The notes under the pieces: model-generated
Database searches by the model: none
Told to the model about the DNA's origin: nothing
Seen by the model: the letters and a program-made list of their open reading frames with translations, nothing else
In this document: piece after piece, positions 1-7,650 of the stretch
Numbering within the stretch: the stretch's first letter is position 1
How the letters are laid out: the number at the start of each line of letters is the position of its first letter
Position numbers and translations under genes: made by a program
DNA from: Bacteroidota bacterium
Lineage (GTDB): Bacteria > Bacteroidota > Bacteroidia > Palsa-948
Direction of reading: 5' to 3'
DNA: 64,000 nt
NCBI GenBank assembly: GCA_003164895.1
Contig: PLUL01000006.1
Location: 19,504 to 83,503 of the forward strand

Positions 1-740
1 AATGTTTTTATTGTAATCGCACCGCTCGTAATTAAAAGAGCAAGTAGTGAAAGTTTTAATGAAAGCTTTTTTGAAATAAATAGGAATCGAATAATTAAAA
101 AAACAGAAACTATTGCTGTGCAAATCAGTCCGGTGGCAATTTCCAGCATGATCAAAAACGATATGAGCCAAACAATTAGTATTGGAATAACAATTTTTAA
201 AGCAATATTATTTTTTGTTATAAAAAAATATCCTAGAATGAAGATGGTCATGCTGATGAGCAATCCGAAACGTATATGTGAAATGAAAATAGACGCATCC
301 GATGGCTGAAGAATTTGCTTGTGGGTAAAACCAAGCAAAGCAAAAAAGCAAATTATACTTGCAGTAATAACAGAAATAGTAAAAAGCGATAAAACCTTTT
401 CAAATATTTCTTTTTTGAGTGGAGTGGAAGAGGCGAAAATAAGAGGTAACATCAGGAGCGGAATTTTTTTTCTTACATCTTCCATCCCATAAGAAAAATT
501 AGAAGTATAAATAAGCCCAATCAGGTGAAGAATAAAAACAGAACTAATTACAACAGCTGTTTTATTTTTTGCAAAGAGTTTCAGTTTAAGAGATAAATGT
601 CCTCCGAATAGCCAGGAAAAAAGCAAAATGAATTGCGCAATGCTCATCAATAAATTCGACCATGGCAGGGAAGCAGCAAGAAGAAATATTCCGAAGAGAT
701 AGGAATATGAAAAAAAATTCTTTTGCGGTGTATTGAGCAT
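1..740 (-). CDS. O-antigen ligase-like membrane protein, 3' part beyond window
   Basis: The frame is open from the ATG at 740 to the left edge, giving 246 visible residues, so the C-terminal part is missing. The protein is a string of hydrophobic segments with short polar loops, beginning MLNTPQKNFFSYSYLFGIFL. The loop reading YTSNFSYGMEDVRKKIPLL, followed by a hydrophobic helix, resembles the N-terminal half of Bacteroidota O-antigen ligase/polymerase (Wzy/WaaL-type) proteins. Those proteins join or polymerise surface polysaccharide at the inner membrane. The catalytic periplasmic loop would lie beyond the edge, so the family call is an inference. It follows ctpA on the same strand but a strong hairpin separates them, so it is probably transcribed separately. 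Confidence 0.55.
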   Translation of the reverse strand, partial: MLNTPQKNFFSYSYLFGIFLLAASLPWSNLLMSIAQFILLFSWLFGGHLSLKLKLFAKNKTAVVISSVFILHLIGLIYTSNFSYGMEDVRKKIPLLMLPLIFASSTPLKKEIFEKVLSLFTISVITASIICFFALLGFTHKQILQPSDASIFISHIRFGLLISMTIFILGYFFITKNNIALKIVIPILIVWLISFLIMLEIATGLICTAIVSVFLIIRFLFISKKLSLKLSLLALLITSGAITIKT

Positions 741-795
741 TGATTTATTTTGAGTCGTAATTTAAACGAGAAAGATGTCTAAATATTCTTTCTGC

Positions 796-835
796 AAAAA
801 AAAATCCCTTCCGACTATTAATGGGAAGGGATTTT
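796..835 (-). terminator. Intrinsic terminator after ctpA
   Basis: Perfect 12-bp inverted repeat, 801-812 with 824-835, and an 11-nt loop. On the minus strand the stem is followed by a run of about eight U. It lies 20 nt past the ctpA stop codon and ahead of the ligase-like gene. Confidence 0.8.
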
Positions 836-855
836 GTGATGAATAGCAAATAAAA

Positions 856-2685
856 TTATCCTCCTTTTTTCTTAGGAGCTTTATTATCTAAAGGTTTCTT
901 AATGTCTTTTGAATCTTTTTTTGTGTCATCAGGAGCTACTACATCTTCGCCATCATCTTCGGGAGTATTTACTTTTGCTGTGGTTTCTCCTGGTTTGCCA
1001 ATTAATTTATACTGACCTTTTCCTGAAAGAATAGAAGAGTAAAGTTGTTTGTCGTTCAATACTTTGATTGCTTCTTTCAGTTCAATATCATCTCTCAAAG
1101 CTGATTCAAGGCGACCGCGCTGATAATAATAGCGCGAAGCAATTTCTTCTTCAAGAATGTTTTTTATTTCTGCTTTGTATTTTGCAAGGTCTTCTTTTTT
1201 ATTTGCTTCAATTTTTGATTTCAGATCATCGTAAGAAGTTTTAATGCTTTCAAAATATTTTTCAGTTTCAGCACTTTTTTTAAAATCATCCAGAGATTTT
1301 TCGCTTTTCGTAGAATACTTGTAGTCTTTATCTGAAATATAATTTAGAAAATCTTTATACTCATCTTCCGTCATTGAAAAATCTTTTGAAGGAGCAATGG
1401 AAGGATGAGAACTACGGAACTTGGTTGCGTAATCAAAGAAGTAACTTTTCTGAGCAAGAGTTCCTGTAATGAGCGCATACGTTCTTGGTTCAAGTTTTAT
1501 ATCGGGAAAAATTCCGCTACCGTCATATACGCTTCTTCCGTATTTGGTTTTGAATTCTCGTATGAGAGAATCAGGAATGTGCTCGGCTTTTCCTGATTTA
1601 TTTTTGTGATCGTAATCCAATTCCTGAATACATCTTCCGCTGGGAGTATAATATTTTGCGATGGTAACTTTCATTTGGGTTCCGTAAGAAAGCGGAACCG
1701 TTTGCTGAACCAATCCTTTTCCAAAAGTGCGCTGACCAACCACAACGGCTCTGTCTAAATCCTGAAGAGAACCGGTAACAATTTCAGAAGCAGATGCAGA
1801 ATTTTTATTTGCCAGAACAACTATCGGCATGGTGGTATCAATCGGCGCGTATTGTGCTTTGTGAACGCGGTTCATTTCTTTCACTTTCCCTTTTTGTTCA
1901 ACAATAGTTTGGTCTTTGCTCACAAACGTATTCACAATGTCAACCGATTCTCTTAAAAGCCCGCCTCCGTTATCACGAACATCAAAAATTAACGCTCTGA
2001 TTTTATATTTATCTTTTAAATCCTGAAAAGCTGCCTTCACTTCTTTTGCTGCATCTTCGGTGAAGCTGGAAAGTTTTATATAACCGATTCCATCCGCAAC
2101 CACACCATGATAAGGAACATTTTTTATTTTGATTTCTTCGCGCGTAAGCGTTACTTCAAAAGGTTTTTTCTCGCTTTCGCGTTCAATGGTAACTTTTACA
2201 GATGTGTTTGCCTGTCCTTTCAAAAGTTTGCTCACATCGGCAGTAGATTTTCCCTTAATGGATTTGCCGTCAATCTCTGTAATTTTATCTCCAGCCATCA
2301 GTCCGGCTTTTTGTGCAGGGAATCCTTCGTAAGGTTCGCCAATCATCACGTATTCTCCTTTCTGGCGAATGAGTGAACCGATTCCTCCATATTGACCGGT
2401 TACCATCATTTTATAATCTTCAATGTCTGACTCGGCATAAAACTCTGTGTATGGATCAAGCGTGATAAGCATTTCATCAATTCCTTTCTTGATAAGTTCG
2501 CCTGGCTTAATGTCATCCACGTAATAGGTGTTCAATTCGCGAAGAAGCGTTGCAAAAATGTCGAGGTTCTTTGACAGTTCAAAATAATTGTCAACAAAAC
2601 CGAAAGAAAAAATTGTAACCAGCGGAATGGTTCCGATAAGAATCCATTTCTTTGCGCGTTTTAAAAATGATTGTGAGATTTTCAT
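856..2685 (-). CDS. ctpA: C-terminal processing peptidase, S41 family
   Basis: Serine protease of the CtpA/Tsp family that trims or degrades envelope proteins, anchored by one N-terminal membrane segment (about residues 12-30). A PDZ domain (about 90-185) is followed by the S41 catalytic domain. Numbering from the ATG at 2685, the SASASE motif gives nucleophile S298, the QD pair gives D309 and FGKG gives K323. The spacings of 11 and 14 residues are those of E. coli Tsp S430/D441/K455. The 609-residue protein ends in a Lys/Asp-rich tail. An upstream in-frame TTG at 2706 is less likely than this ATG. It is the last gene of a rnpA-yidD-ctpA unit and is followed by a strong terminator. Confidence 0.93.
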   Translation of the reverse strand: MKISQSFLKRAKKWILIGTIPLVTIFSFGFVDNYFELSKNLDIFATLLRELNTYYVDDIKPGELIKKGIDEMLITLDPYTEFYAESDIEDYKMMVTGQYGGIGSLIRQKGEYVMIGEPYEGFPAQKAGLMAGDKITEIDGKSIKGKSTADVSKLLKGQANTSVKVTIERESEKKPFEVTLTREEIKIKNVPYHGVVADGIGYIKLSSFTEDAAKEVKAAFQDLKDKYKIRALIFDVRDNGGGLLRESVDIVNTFVSKDQTIVEQKGKVKEMNRVHKAQYAPIDTTMPIVVLANKNSASASEIVTGSLQDLDRAVVVGQRTFGKGLVQQTVPLSYGTQMKVTIAKYYTPSGRCIQELDYDHKNKSGKAEHIPDSLIREFKTKYGRSVYDGSGIFPDIKLEPRTYALITGTLAQKSYFFDYATKFRSSHPSIAPSKDFSMTEDEYKDFLNYISDKDYKYSTKSEKSLDDFKKSAETEKYFESIKTSYDDLKSKIEANKKEDLAKYKAEIKNILEEEIASRYYYQRGRLESALRDDIELKEAIKVLNDKQLYSSILSGKGQYKLIGKPGETTAKVNTPEDDGEDVVAPDDTKKDSKDIKKPLDNKAPKKKGG

Positions 2686-2715
2686 ATCTGTAATTTTGTA
2701 TTTCAAATTAATTAT

Positions 2716-2937
2716 TTAAGGAACCGGATCGAATCCATGTCCTCCCCAAGGATGACAGGAACAAACTCTTTTCATGGTAAGCCAGCTTCCTTTCACCGCA
2801 CCATGCTTTTGAATGGCTTCCATTCCGTAATGCGAACAAGTGGGTTGGTATCTGCATGAATTTCCAATAAAAGGAGACAATGTTACCTTGTAAAGTTTTA
2901 TAAAGTTAATCAAAATTATGCCGACAAACTTATTCAC
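2716..2937 (-). CDS. yidD: Membrane protein insertion efficiency factor YidD
   Basis: A 73-residue protein with the YidD signature: an N-terminal amphipathic/hydrophobic helix, then [15 protein letters not shown] and [13 protein letters not shown]. YidD assists the YidC insertase at the inner membrane. No ATG is available before the conserved core; the start is a GTG at 2937, 9 nt after the rnpA stop. The rnpA-yidD pairing is conserved in most bacteria. Here rpmH is missing from its usual place upstream of rnpA and yidC is not adjacent; ctpA follows instead. Confidence 0.93.
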   Translation of the reverse strand: MNKFVGIILINFIKLYKVTLSPFIGNSCRYQPTCSHYGMEAIQKHGAVKGSWLTMKRVCSCHPWGGHGFDPVP

Positions 2938-2946
2938 GATGTTAAA

Positions 2947-3339
2947 TTATGTTAACGATGAAAATTTTTCTTGCAACTTTTGTAAAGATACAATCATTTT
3001 CTTTTCGATTTCTGTGTATGGCAGTTCTTCTTTTGCAATATAGATGAGCATGAGCGCAATAGATAGATTCTTTTTTTTCAGTATTTCATAAAGTGCGTGC
3101 TTGTTTTTTCTGTAAGATTCTCTTATCCTTCTTTTGATGATGTTTCTATCCACCGCTTTAGCAAACGATTTTTTAGGAACCGAAATTCCCAGTTGAACAG
3201 GAATATCAGCATCCGGTTTAGTTTCTATCCAAATTACTTTAAAAGGAAAAACCGAAATGCTTTGCCCCTTTTCGAAGATGGATTCAAATAGTTTTTTGTT
3301 GGTGAGGCGTTCTGTTTTTTTGAAAGTATGGTGAAGCAT
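2947..3339 (-). CDS. rnpA: Ribonuclease P protein component
   Basis: Protein subunit of RNase P, which binds the catalytic RNA and helps it remove 5' leaders from pre-tRNAs. The 130 residues contain the family core VPKKSFAKAVDRNIIKRRI followed by RESYR, the basic helix carrying the RNR-type motif that contacts the RNA. It is the first gene of the minus unit with yidD and ctpA. A TACTTTTG promoter element lies only 4 nt upstream of the ATG, suggesting a leaderless or nearly leaderless message. Confidence 0.95.
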   Translation of the reverse strand: MLHHTFKKTERLTNKKLFESIFEKGQSISVFPFKVIWIETKPDADIPVQLGISVPKKSFAKAVDRNIIKRRIRESYRKNKHALYEILKKKNLSIALMLIYIAKEELPYTEIEKKMIVSLQKLQEKFSSLT

Positions 3340-3343
3340 GGCA

Positions 3344-3351
3344 CAAAAGTA
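3344..3351 (-). promoter_or_regulatory. TAnnTTTG promoter element of rnpA
   Basis: TACTTTTG on the minus strand matches the Bacteroidota -7 consensus exactly. It ends 4 nt before the rnpA ATG, so the start site should fall at or next to the start codon. No clear TTG -33 element is visible. Confidence 0.45.
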
Positions 3352-3358
3352 AAAAAGG

Positions 3359-3393
3359 TTTGCCCATCCAGTAGAATCTTATTTCTACATTTG
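3359..3393 (+). promoter_or_regulatory. Promoter of the POT transporter gene
   Basis: TTTG at 3359-3362, a 23-nt spacer, then TACATTTG at 3386-3393. This is a full match to the Bacteroidota -33/-7 pattern at the long end of the accepted spacing. The predicted leader is about 12 nt. Confidence 0.5.
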
Positions 3394-3411
3394 TGAACTT
3401 AACTAAAGTTC

Positions 3412-4905
3412 ATGCAGAACCAACTAACCTTAGATCAGATTCAGGATTTCAAAGGAAAATATCCCAAGCAGCTTTGGTATTTGTTTTTCTCCGAGATGTG
3501 GGAGCGTTTTTGTTTTTACGGAATGCGCGGAATGCTGGTTATTTTTATGGTTGACAAAGTGGTTGGCTTGCATATGAAGGATGATGTTGCGAATCTTCAA
3601 TATGGCGCCACGCAGGCATTTGTTTATGCCTTTACTTTTATAGGAGGATTGTTTGCCGACAAAATATTGGGATTGCGTAAATCACTTTTCTGGGGAGGAA
3701 TATTAATGATCACTGGCAGCTGCATATTGGCGGCAAATCCTCATGATTATTTTTTTCTTGGAATTGGTTTTACCATTATCGGCACCGGATTTTTTAAACC
3801 GAATATTTCTACCATGGTTGGTTCGCTTTATAAAAATGGAGATGCACGAACCGATGCGGGTTTTTCTTTATTTTATTCAGGAATTAATTTTGGCGCTTTG
3901 ATTGGAGGTTATGCCTGCGTTACTATTGGGAAAACTTATTCATGGAATCTGGCTTTTGGTTTGGCTGCGATTGTAATGACAATAAGTTTGCTCACGTTTC
4001 TTTTCACACAACGATCGTTAGGACCAATCGGATTGACTCCTTTGGTTAAAGATGCAAAAGGTAAATCGAATAGCTGGTACGAGTATGCAGTTTACATCGG
4101 TTCATTATGTGTTATCCCATTGGTGATGCTAATGGTTGCCAAAACAGAATACACCGATATTTTTATGTATATAATCGGACCATGTTCTTTACTCTATTTG
4201 TTTTATGAGATGCGAAGTTTTTCATTGGCTGAGAATAAAAAACTTATTACCGCTTTGGTATTTATTATTTTCTCCATTTTCTTTTGGGCATTCTTTGAGC
4301 AGAGTGGGGGGTCGTTGAGTTTATTTGCTGCCAATAATCTTACTGATTCTGTCTGCGGAATCAAATTAGATCCAAACGGAGTGAACAATTCATCCAACTC
4401 TTTTTTCGTAATCATTTTTGCTGCTTTAATCGGAATGGTTTGGTTGTGGATGAACAAAAGAAAGATTGAACCCAACACGCTTGTGAAATTTGGTTTAGGC
4501 TTTTTATTTCTGGCTGCAGGATTTTATATTTTTTATTACACTAAGTTTTTTGCCGATGCAAACGGAGTAACCTCATTGAACGTATTTACATTCGGTTGGT
4601 TCATCATCACTTTTGGTGAATTATGTTTGTCCCCAATAGGAATGTCGGTGATGACAAAACTTTCACCGCAAAAAACACAAGCGGTAATTATGGGAATGTG
4701 GTTCTTGGCAAGCGCTTACGGACAATATTTTGCCGGAATATTAGGAGCAGGAATGTCCACCGCAAATGAAAACGCCACGTTAACAGAAAAACTAATTGCT
4801 TACACCGATGGCTACAAGCAGCTTGCAATTTATGCGTTGATTGCAGGTGTATTAATGATTGTGATTTCACCTTTTGTTCGGAAACTTATGCAGGAAGTAA
4901 AATAA
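3412..4905 (+). CDS. Proton-dependent oligopeptide transporter, POT/PTR family
   Basis: Inner-membrane symporter of the major facilitator superfamily that takes up di- and tripeptides with protons. The 497 residues show about 12-14 hydrophobic helices. The POT signature is in helix 1: E28, E31, R32 in EMWERFCFYG, the proton-coupling ExxER motif. A second family block, TGFFKPNISTMVGSLY, is in helix 4 and its following loop. The length is usual for bacterial DtpT-like carriers. It is transcribed alone or with the MaoC gene 21 nt downstream. Substrate range cannot be read from sequence. Confidence 0.92.
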   Translation: MQNQLTLDQIQDFKGKYPKQLWYLFFSEMWERFCFYGMRGMLVIFMVDKVVGLHMKDDVANLQYGATQAFVYAFTFIGGLFADKILGLRKSLFWGGILMITGSCILAANPHDYFFLGIGFTIIGTGFFKPNISTMVGSLYKNGDARTDAGFSLFYSGINFGALIGGYACVTIGKTYSWNLAFGLAAIVMTISLLTFLFTQRSLGPIGLTPLVKDAKGKSNSWYEYAVYIGSLCVIPLVMLMVAKTEYTDIFMYIIGPCSLLYLFYEMRSFSLAENKKLITALVFIIFSIFFWAFFEQSGGSLSLFAANNLTDSVCGIKLDPNGVNNSSNSFFVIIFAALIGMVWLWMNKRKIEPNTLVKFGLGFLFLAAGFYIFYYTKFFADANGVTSLNVFTFGWFIITFGELCLSPIGMSVMTKLSPQKTQAVIMGMWFLASAYGQYFAGILGAGMSTANENATLTEKLIAYTDGYKQLAIYALIAGVLMIVISPFVRKLMQEVK

Positions 4906-4926
4906 ATCCTTGGTAAAATATTTTTT

Positions 4927-5361
4927 ATGAGTAAAATTGTTGTTGGGAAAAAGTTTGATTTCGGTGATATAATTCTCACTGAACAGGAAATTATTGATTT
5001 CGCTAAAGAATTTGATCCGCTGCCATTTCATATTGACAGAGAATTAGCAGAGAAGACCATGTTCAAAGGAATTATCGCGAGCGGTCCGCATCTGTTGAAT
5101 TACATTCACAAAAAAGAATGGGTTCCGCGTTTTGGTCATACAGTAATGTGCGGAACAGGTATTTCAAACTGGAAATTTGTCAAGCCGGTTTATCCTTTGC
5201 AAAAAATTCACGCTGAAGTAACTGTTCTTGCAATGAAAGAGGATGAAAAAATTGGCGGAACGGTAATCTCTTGGCTGATAGAATTTAAAAATGTGAAAGG
5301 CGAAATAGTACAATTCCTGCAAATGGAGGTTATGCACAACTCCTCCTTGTTTTCAAAATAA
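4927..5361 (+). CDS. MaoC-like hot-dog dehydratase
   Basis: A 144-residue single hot-dog domain protein. FDPLPFHID supplies the Asp30 and His35 pair of the MaoC/(R)-enoyl-CoA hydratase active site. It is followed by the hydration-motif helix and the segment GIIASGPHLLNYIHK, typical of the family. Such proteins hydrate enoyl-CoA or enoyl-ACP, but many Bacteroidota paralogues have unknown substrates. It sits 21 nt downstream of the peptide transporter and 23 nt before the thioredoxin-like gene, with no functional link evident. Confidence 0.85.
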   Translation: MSKIVVGKKFDFGDIILTEQEIIDFAKEFDPLPFHIDRELAEKTMFKGIIASGPHLLNYIHKKEWVPRFGHTVMCGTGISNWKFVKPVYPLQKIHAEVTVLAMKEDEKIGGTVISWLIEFKNVKGEIVQFLQMEVMHNSSLFSK

Positions 5362-5384
5362 AATTTATTAACTTTACATTTGAA

Positions 5385-5996
5385 ATGAAGACAACAAAAA
5401 TAATTATCGGACTTTTTTCTTTGAGTTTGCTTTTGAGCGGATTTATTTTCTTTCAAAGTCAAAATAATCCAGCAGCTGTGCCGCAAAATGAAGCTGGAGA
5501 AACAATTCATTGGCACACTTTTCAGGAAGCGGTGCAATTAAGCCAGAAGGAAAAGAAAAAAGTTTTTATTGACGTTTACACGAGTTGGTGCGGATGGTGC
5601 AAAGTGATGGAGAAAAACACGTTTACCAACCCTGTGATTATAAAATACGTGAACGAACATTTTTATGCCGTGAGATTAGATGCTGAAATGAAAGATACCG
5701 TTAGGTTTAACAATTCCGTTTTCGTAAATCCAAGTCCGAATGTGCCGCGTTCTACTCACCAGTTGGCGTCATCGCTTTTGAGCAATAAACTTTCTTATCC
5801 CACAACGGTTTATCTGGATGAGAATTTTAATTTACTTACTCAAGTTCCCGGTTATCTTCAACCCAATCAGCTTGAACCCATCGTAAAATATTTTGGAGAA
5901 GATGCATACAAAACCATTCAGTGGGATGATTATTCAAAAACATTTAAGGGCGAGATCACAGCTCCGCCTCCGGCAGTAACTCCCCCCGGACATTAA
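5385..5996 (+). CDS. Periplasmic thioredoxin-like protein
   Basis: A 203-residue exported protein with an N-terminal signal or anchor helix (about residues 5-23) and a thioredoxin fold of the Thioredoxin_7/DUF255-like type. The redox site is C69-G-W-C72 within TSWCGWCKVMEK. Later TYPTTVYLD gives the conserved cis-Pro strand. A low-complexity Pro-rich tail ends the protein. A WCGWCK-type centre suggests a reductase or thiol-exchange role in the periplasm. Partners are not shown by the neighbourhood. A TACATTTG box at 5375-5382 lies too close to the ATG to be an ordinary promoter for it. Confidence 0.85.
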   Translation: MKTTKIIIGLFSLSLLLSGFIFFQSQNNPAAVPQNEAGETIHWHTFQEAVQLSQKEKKKVFIDVYTSWCGWCKVMEKNTFTNPVIIKYVNEHFYAVRLDAEMKDTVRFNNSVFVNPSPNVPRSTHQLASSLLSNKLSYPTTVYLDENFNLLTQVPGYLQPNQLEPIVKYFGEDAYKTIQWDDYSKTFKGEITAPPPAVTPPGH

Positions 5997-6032
5997 TAAA
6001 TAGATTCTATTTGAGATAGAACGAAGTTTATC

Positions 6033-6446
6033 ATGAACAAAAAACCTTCAGCCGAATTTAATTTAAAAGCAAAAGTGTTGGATGTGCTGGCATTTCATAA
6101 ATACACTTTCAGCCAGCTTGCAGAATATCTTGGCACTACGGAAAAAGAATTGGATACTCAATTTGAAAATAATTCGCTTGAAGTGCGCACACTTGAATTA
6201 ATGTCGAAAGCGCTTCGTATTCCGCTTTACAGTTTTTTCAGAGAAGGAGATTATGATGTAAGTTTAGGAGAAGAACAATATTACAATATTGATATTTGGG
6301 GAAAAGATGGAATTAAGCTGCGCGCAAAACTGAACGATGCCGATACCTGCGATATATCCGATAAAGAACTTGAGAAATTAAAAATGGAAATTAAAGAATT
6401 AGAAAAACTAATACACCAAATAGAAACCAAACGAAAAAAGAAATAA
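6033..6446 (+). CDS. XRE-type helix-turn-helix regulator with coiled-coil tail
   Basis: A 137-residue protein. Residues about 12-68 (FHKYTFSQLAEYLGTTEKEL and the following RTLELMSKALRIPL) fit a Cro/CI-type helix-turn-helix. The region to about 105 is less clear, and residues 108-137 are a Lys/Glu-rich coiled coil. It probably binds DNA as a dimer. It lies 4 nt before the Cys-rich lipoprotein gene, suggesting co-transcription. The operator and target are unknown. Confidence 0.65.
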   Translation: MNKKPSAEFNLKAKVLDVLAFHKYTFSQLAEYLGTTEKELDTQFENNSLEVRTLELMSKALRIPLYSFFREGDYDVSLGEEQYYNIDIWGKDGIKLRAKLNDADTCDISDKELEKLKMEIKELEKLIHQIETKRKKK

Positions 6447-6450
6447 CACT

Positions 6451-6726
6451 ATGAAAAAACATTTTTTATTATCCGTTGTTACCGGAGCCGTTGCACTATC
6501 GCTCACAATTTTGGGATGTGGAAATGCAAAAGAAAAAAAACAAGATGACGGAGCGGTACCAAAAGATACCTCCAAAGGAGTTTCTGTAATGGTGACTGAT
6601 ACCTTGCATAAGCAGGAAGTATCGTTGGTTTATATATGCCCCTGCGGCGGCTGCCCCGAAGTGAGAGAGGCAAAAGCCGGCAATTGCCCTAAGTGCGGAA
6701 TAGAATTAGTTAAGGAGAAAAAGTAA
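6451..6726 (+). CDS. Small lipoprotein with variant heavy-metal-binding domain
   Basis: A 91-residue protein with a lipobox (TILGC) at about residues 19-23, so it is probably lipid-anchored in the envelope. The C-terminus, YICPCGGCPEVREAKAGNCP followed by KCGIELV, resembles the heavy-metal-binding domain (YTCPMHPEV...GNCPKCGMxLV) found on copper/silver efflux proteins. The usual CPMHPEV is replaced by CPCGGCPEV, so a Met-His pair is lost and two Cys are gained. Metal binding is inferred. It is the last gene after the XRE regulator. Confidence 0.65.
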   Translation: MKKHFLLSVVTGAVALSLTILGCGNAKEKKQDDGAVPKDTSKGVSVMVTDTLHKQEVSLVYICPCGGCPEVREAKAGNCPKCGIELVKEKK

Positions 6727-6823
6727 GGAGTGGCTTGTGATATTTTATTGAGCTCAAGGAAAATAGTTATTTGTTATTCCAAGATTCCACCGATTTTAGA
6801 AATCTGCCTACCGATCAAACAGG

Positions 6824-6886
6824 TCGAGAACATCTCGATACATCCTCAAAGCAAATCTACTCGATGTGACAGATTGCGTGAATCCT
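6824..6886. repeat. Decayed dispersed repeat with small hairpin
   Basis: Intergenic DNA with a perfect 6-bp hairpin (TCGAGA, loop ACA, TCTCGA) at 6824-6838. Read on the minus strand, the segment carries CTGTCACATCGAG and later CGAGATGTTCT. This resembles the TGTCATGCTGAG...CGAAGCATCTT segment at 46081-46112. Together they look like two members of a dispersed repeat family, which is an inference. Confidence 0.35.
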
Positions 6887-6900
6887 GAAGTCGTGCTCTC

Positions 6901-7482
6901 CTACATAATTCCTAACAACCTAAAGAGAATAAGAATCAAAGCTATCACCAGCAAAAGGTAAATAATGCTTCCTAAGCCAGTATTCAATAATAAGGAAAGA
7001 ACAAACAGCACAATCAATATCACAACAATGAACCATAATAATGAGTGACGCCCTTCCTCTTGGCTAGAAATACTTTTGGCTACGGTGCGGATATTTTTTA
7101 GTTCGGTAATTGTGTTGGGAGTAATGGTTTTTTTCTCGCTGCTTACTGCAGATGGAGTAGTGGAGGCGGTAATAATTTTTGGAGTTTCTCTTTTAGCTTT
7201 TGGAGTAGCATCGGCACTTGTAGCAGGAGTCATTATAACAGGAGCAGGTTCTAAAACATTATTTTCAACTGTAGCTTGGGTAACAGGAGTTGTTTCAGCA
7301 ACCGTGGTTTTTACTTTTTGAGAAGCAGTTTCTGTTTTATGTTTGGTAGTAGCCATGTCAATATAATAACCACTTCGGTAATGTCTTTTAGTAATAGAAA
7401 AAGTTGACAGGTTGGTGCTGCACGATGCAAACAACATAGCTGCTGCCGCAAAAAGGAATAAGGAATAAATAATCTTTTTCAT
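6901..7482 (-). CDS. Lipoprotein with C-terminal double membrane segment, unknown
   Basis: 193 residues. An N-terminal signal with lipobox (LFASC, Cys at about residue 20) is followed by a Thr/Ala/Val-rich disordered region (about 45-140). Two hydrophobic segments follow (about 147-165 and 171-190), the second reading SIIYLLLVIALILILFRLLG. That tail resembles the small Lmo0937/DUF5670-type membrane proteins. Function unknown; I infer a fusion of a lipoprotein leader to such a tail. The signal-peptide codons carry a 7-bp periodic array. It follows the 910-residue repeat protein on the same strand after 168 nt. Confidence 0.6.
   Translation of the reverse strand: MKKIIYSLFLFAAAAMLFASCSTNLSTFSITKRHYRSGYYIDMATTKHKTETASQKVKTTVAETTPVTQATVENNVLEPAPVIMTPATSADATPKAKRETPKIITASTTPSAVSSEKKTITPNTITELKNIRTVAKSISSQEEGRHSLLWFIVVILIVLFVLSLLLNTGLGSIIYLLLVIALILILFRLLGIM
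7451..7471. repeat. Heptamer array in lipoprotein signal-peptide codons
   Basis: Three 7-bp units in register: AAAAGGA, ATAAGGA, ATAAATA. They encode part of the hydrophobic core of the signal peptide of the 193-residue lipoprotein. Confidence 0.5.
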
Positions 7483-7592
7483 AGTAGGGGTTTAGTGTTT
7501 TGTAAGTATAGTGTTTTTTAAAAACCAAGTTAAAGATTAACGCGGTCTTTTTATTAAGCAAATATGAACAGGTTTAGCAAAATCATTGTTGC

Positions 7593-7613
7593 GTAACTTT
7601 AGAAATAAGTTAC
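7593..7613 (-). terminator. Hairpin downstream of the 910-residue protein gene
   Basis: Perfect 7-bp stem (GTAACTT with AAGTTAC) and a 7-nt loop, about 40 nt past the stop codon. No U tract follows, so it may be an RNA 3' end or processing structure rather than a classical terminator. Confidence 0.4.
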
Positions 7614-7650
7614 ATCATTCACACATTATTGATTTGGAAATGGTAATGGC

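Noticed and set aside
118..309. 63-codon plus-strand frame at the left end
   Set aside because: It is antisense to the continuous O-antigen ligase-like membrane protein frame.
5375..5382. TACATTTG as promoter of the thioredoxin-like gene
   Set aside because: It ends 2 nt before the only ATG, so the start site would fall inside the gene.
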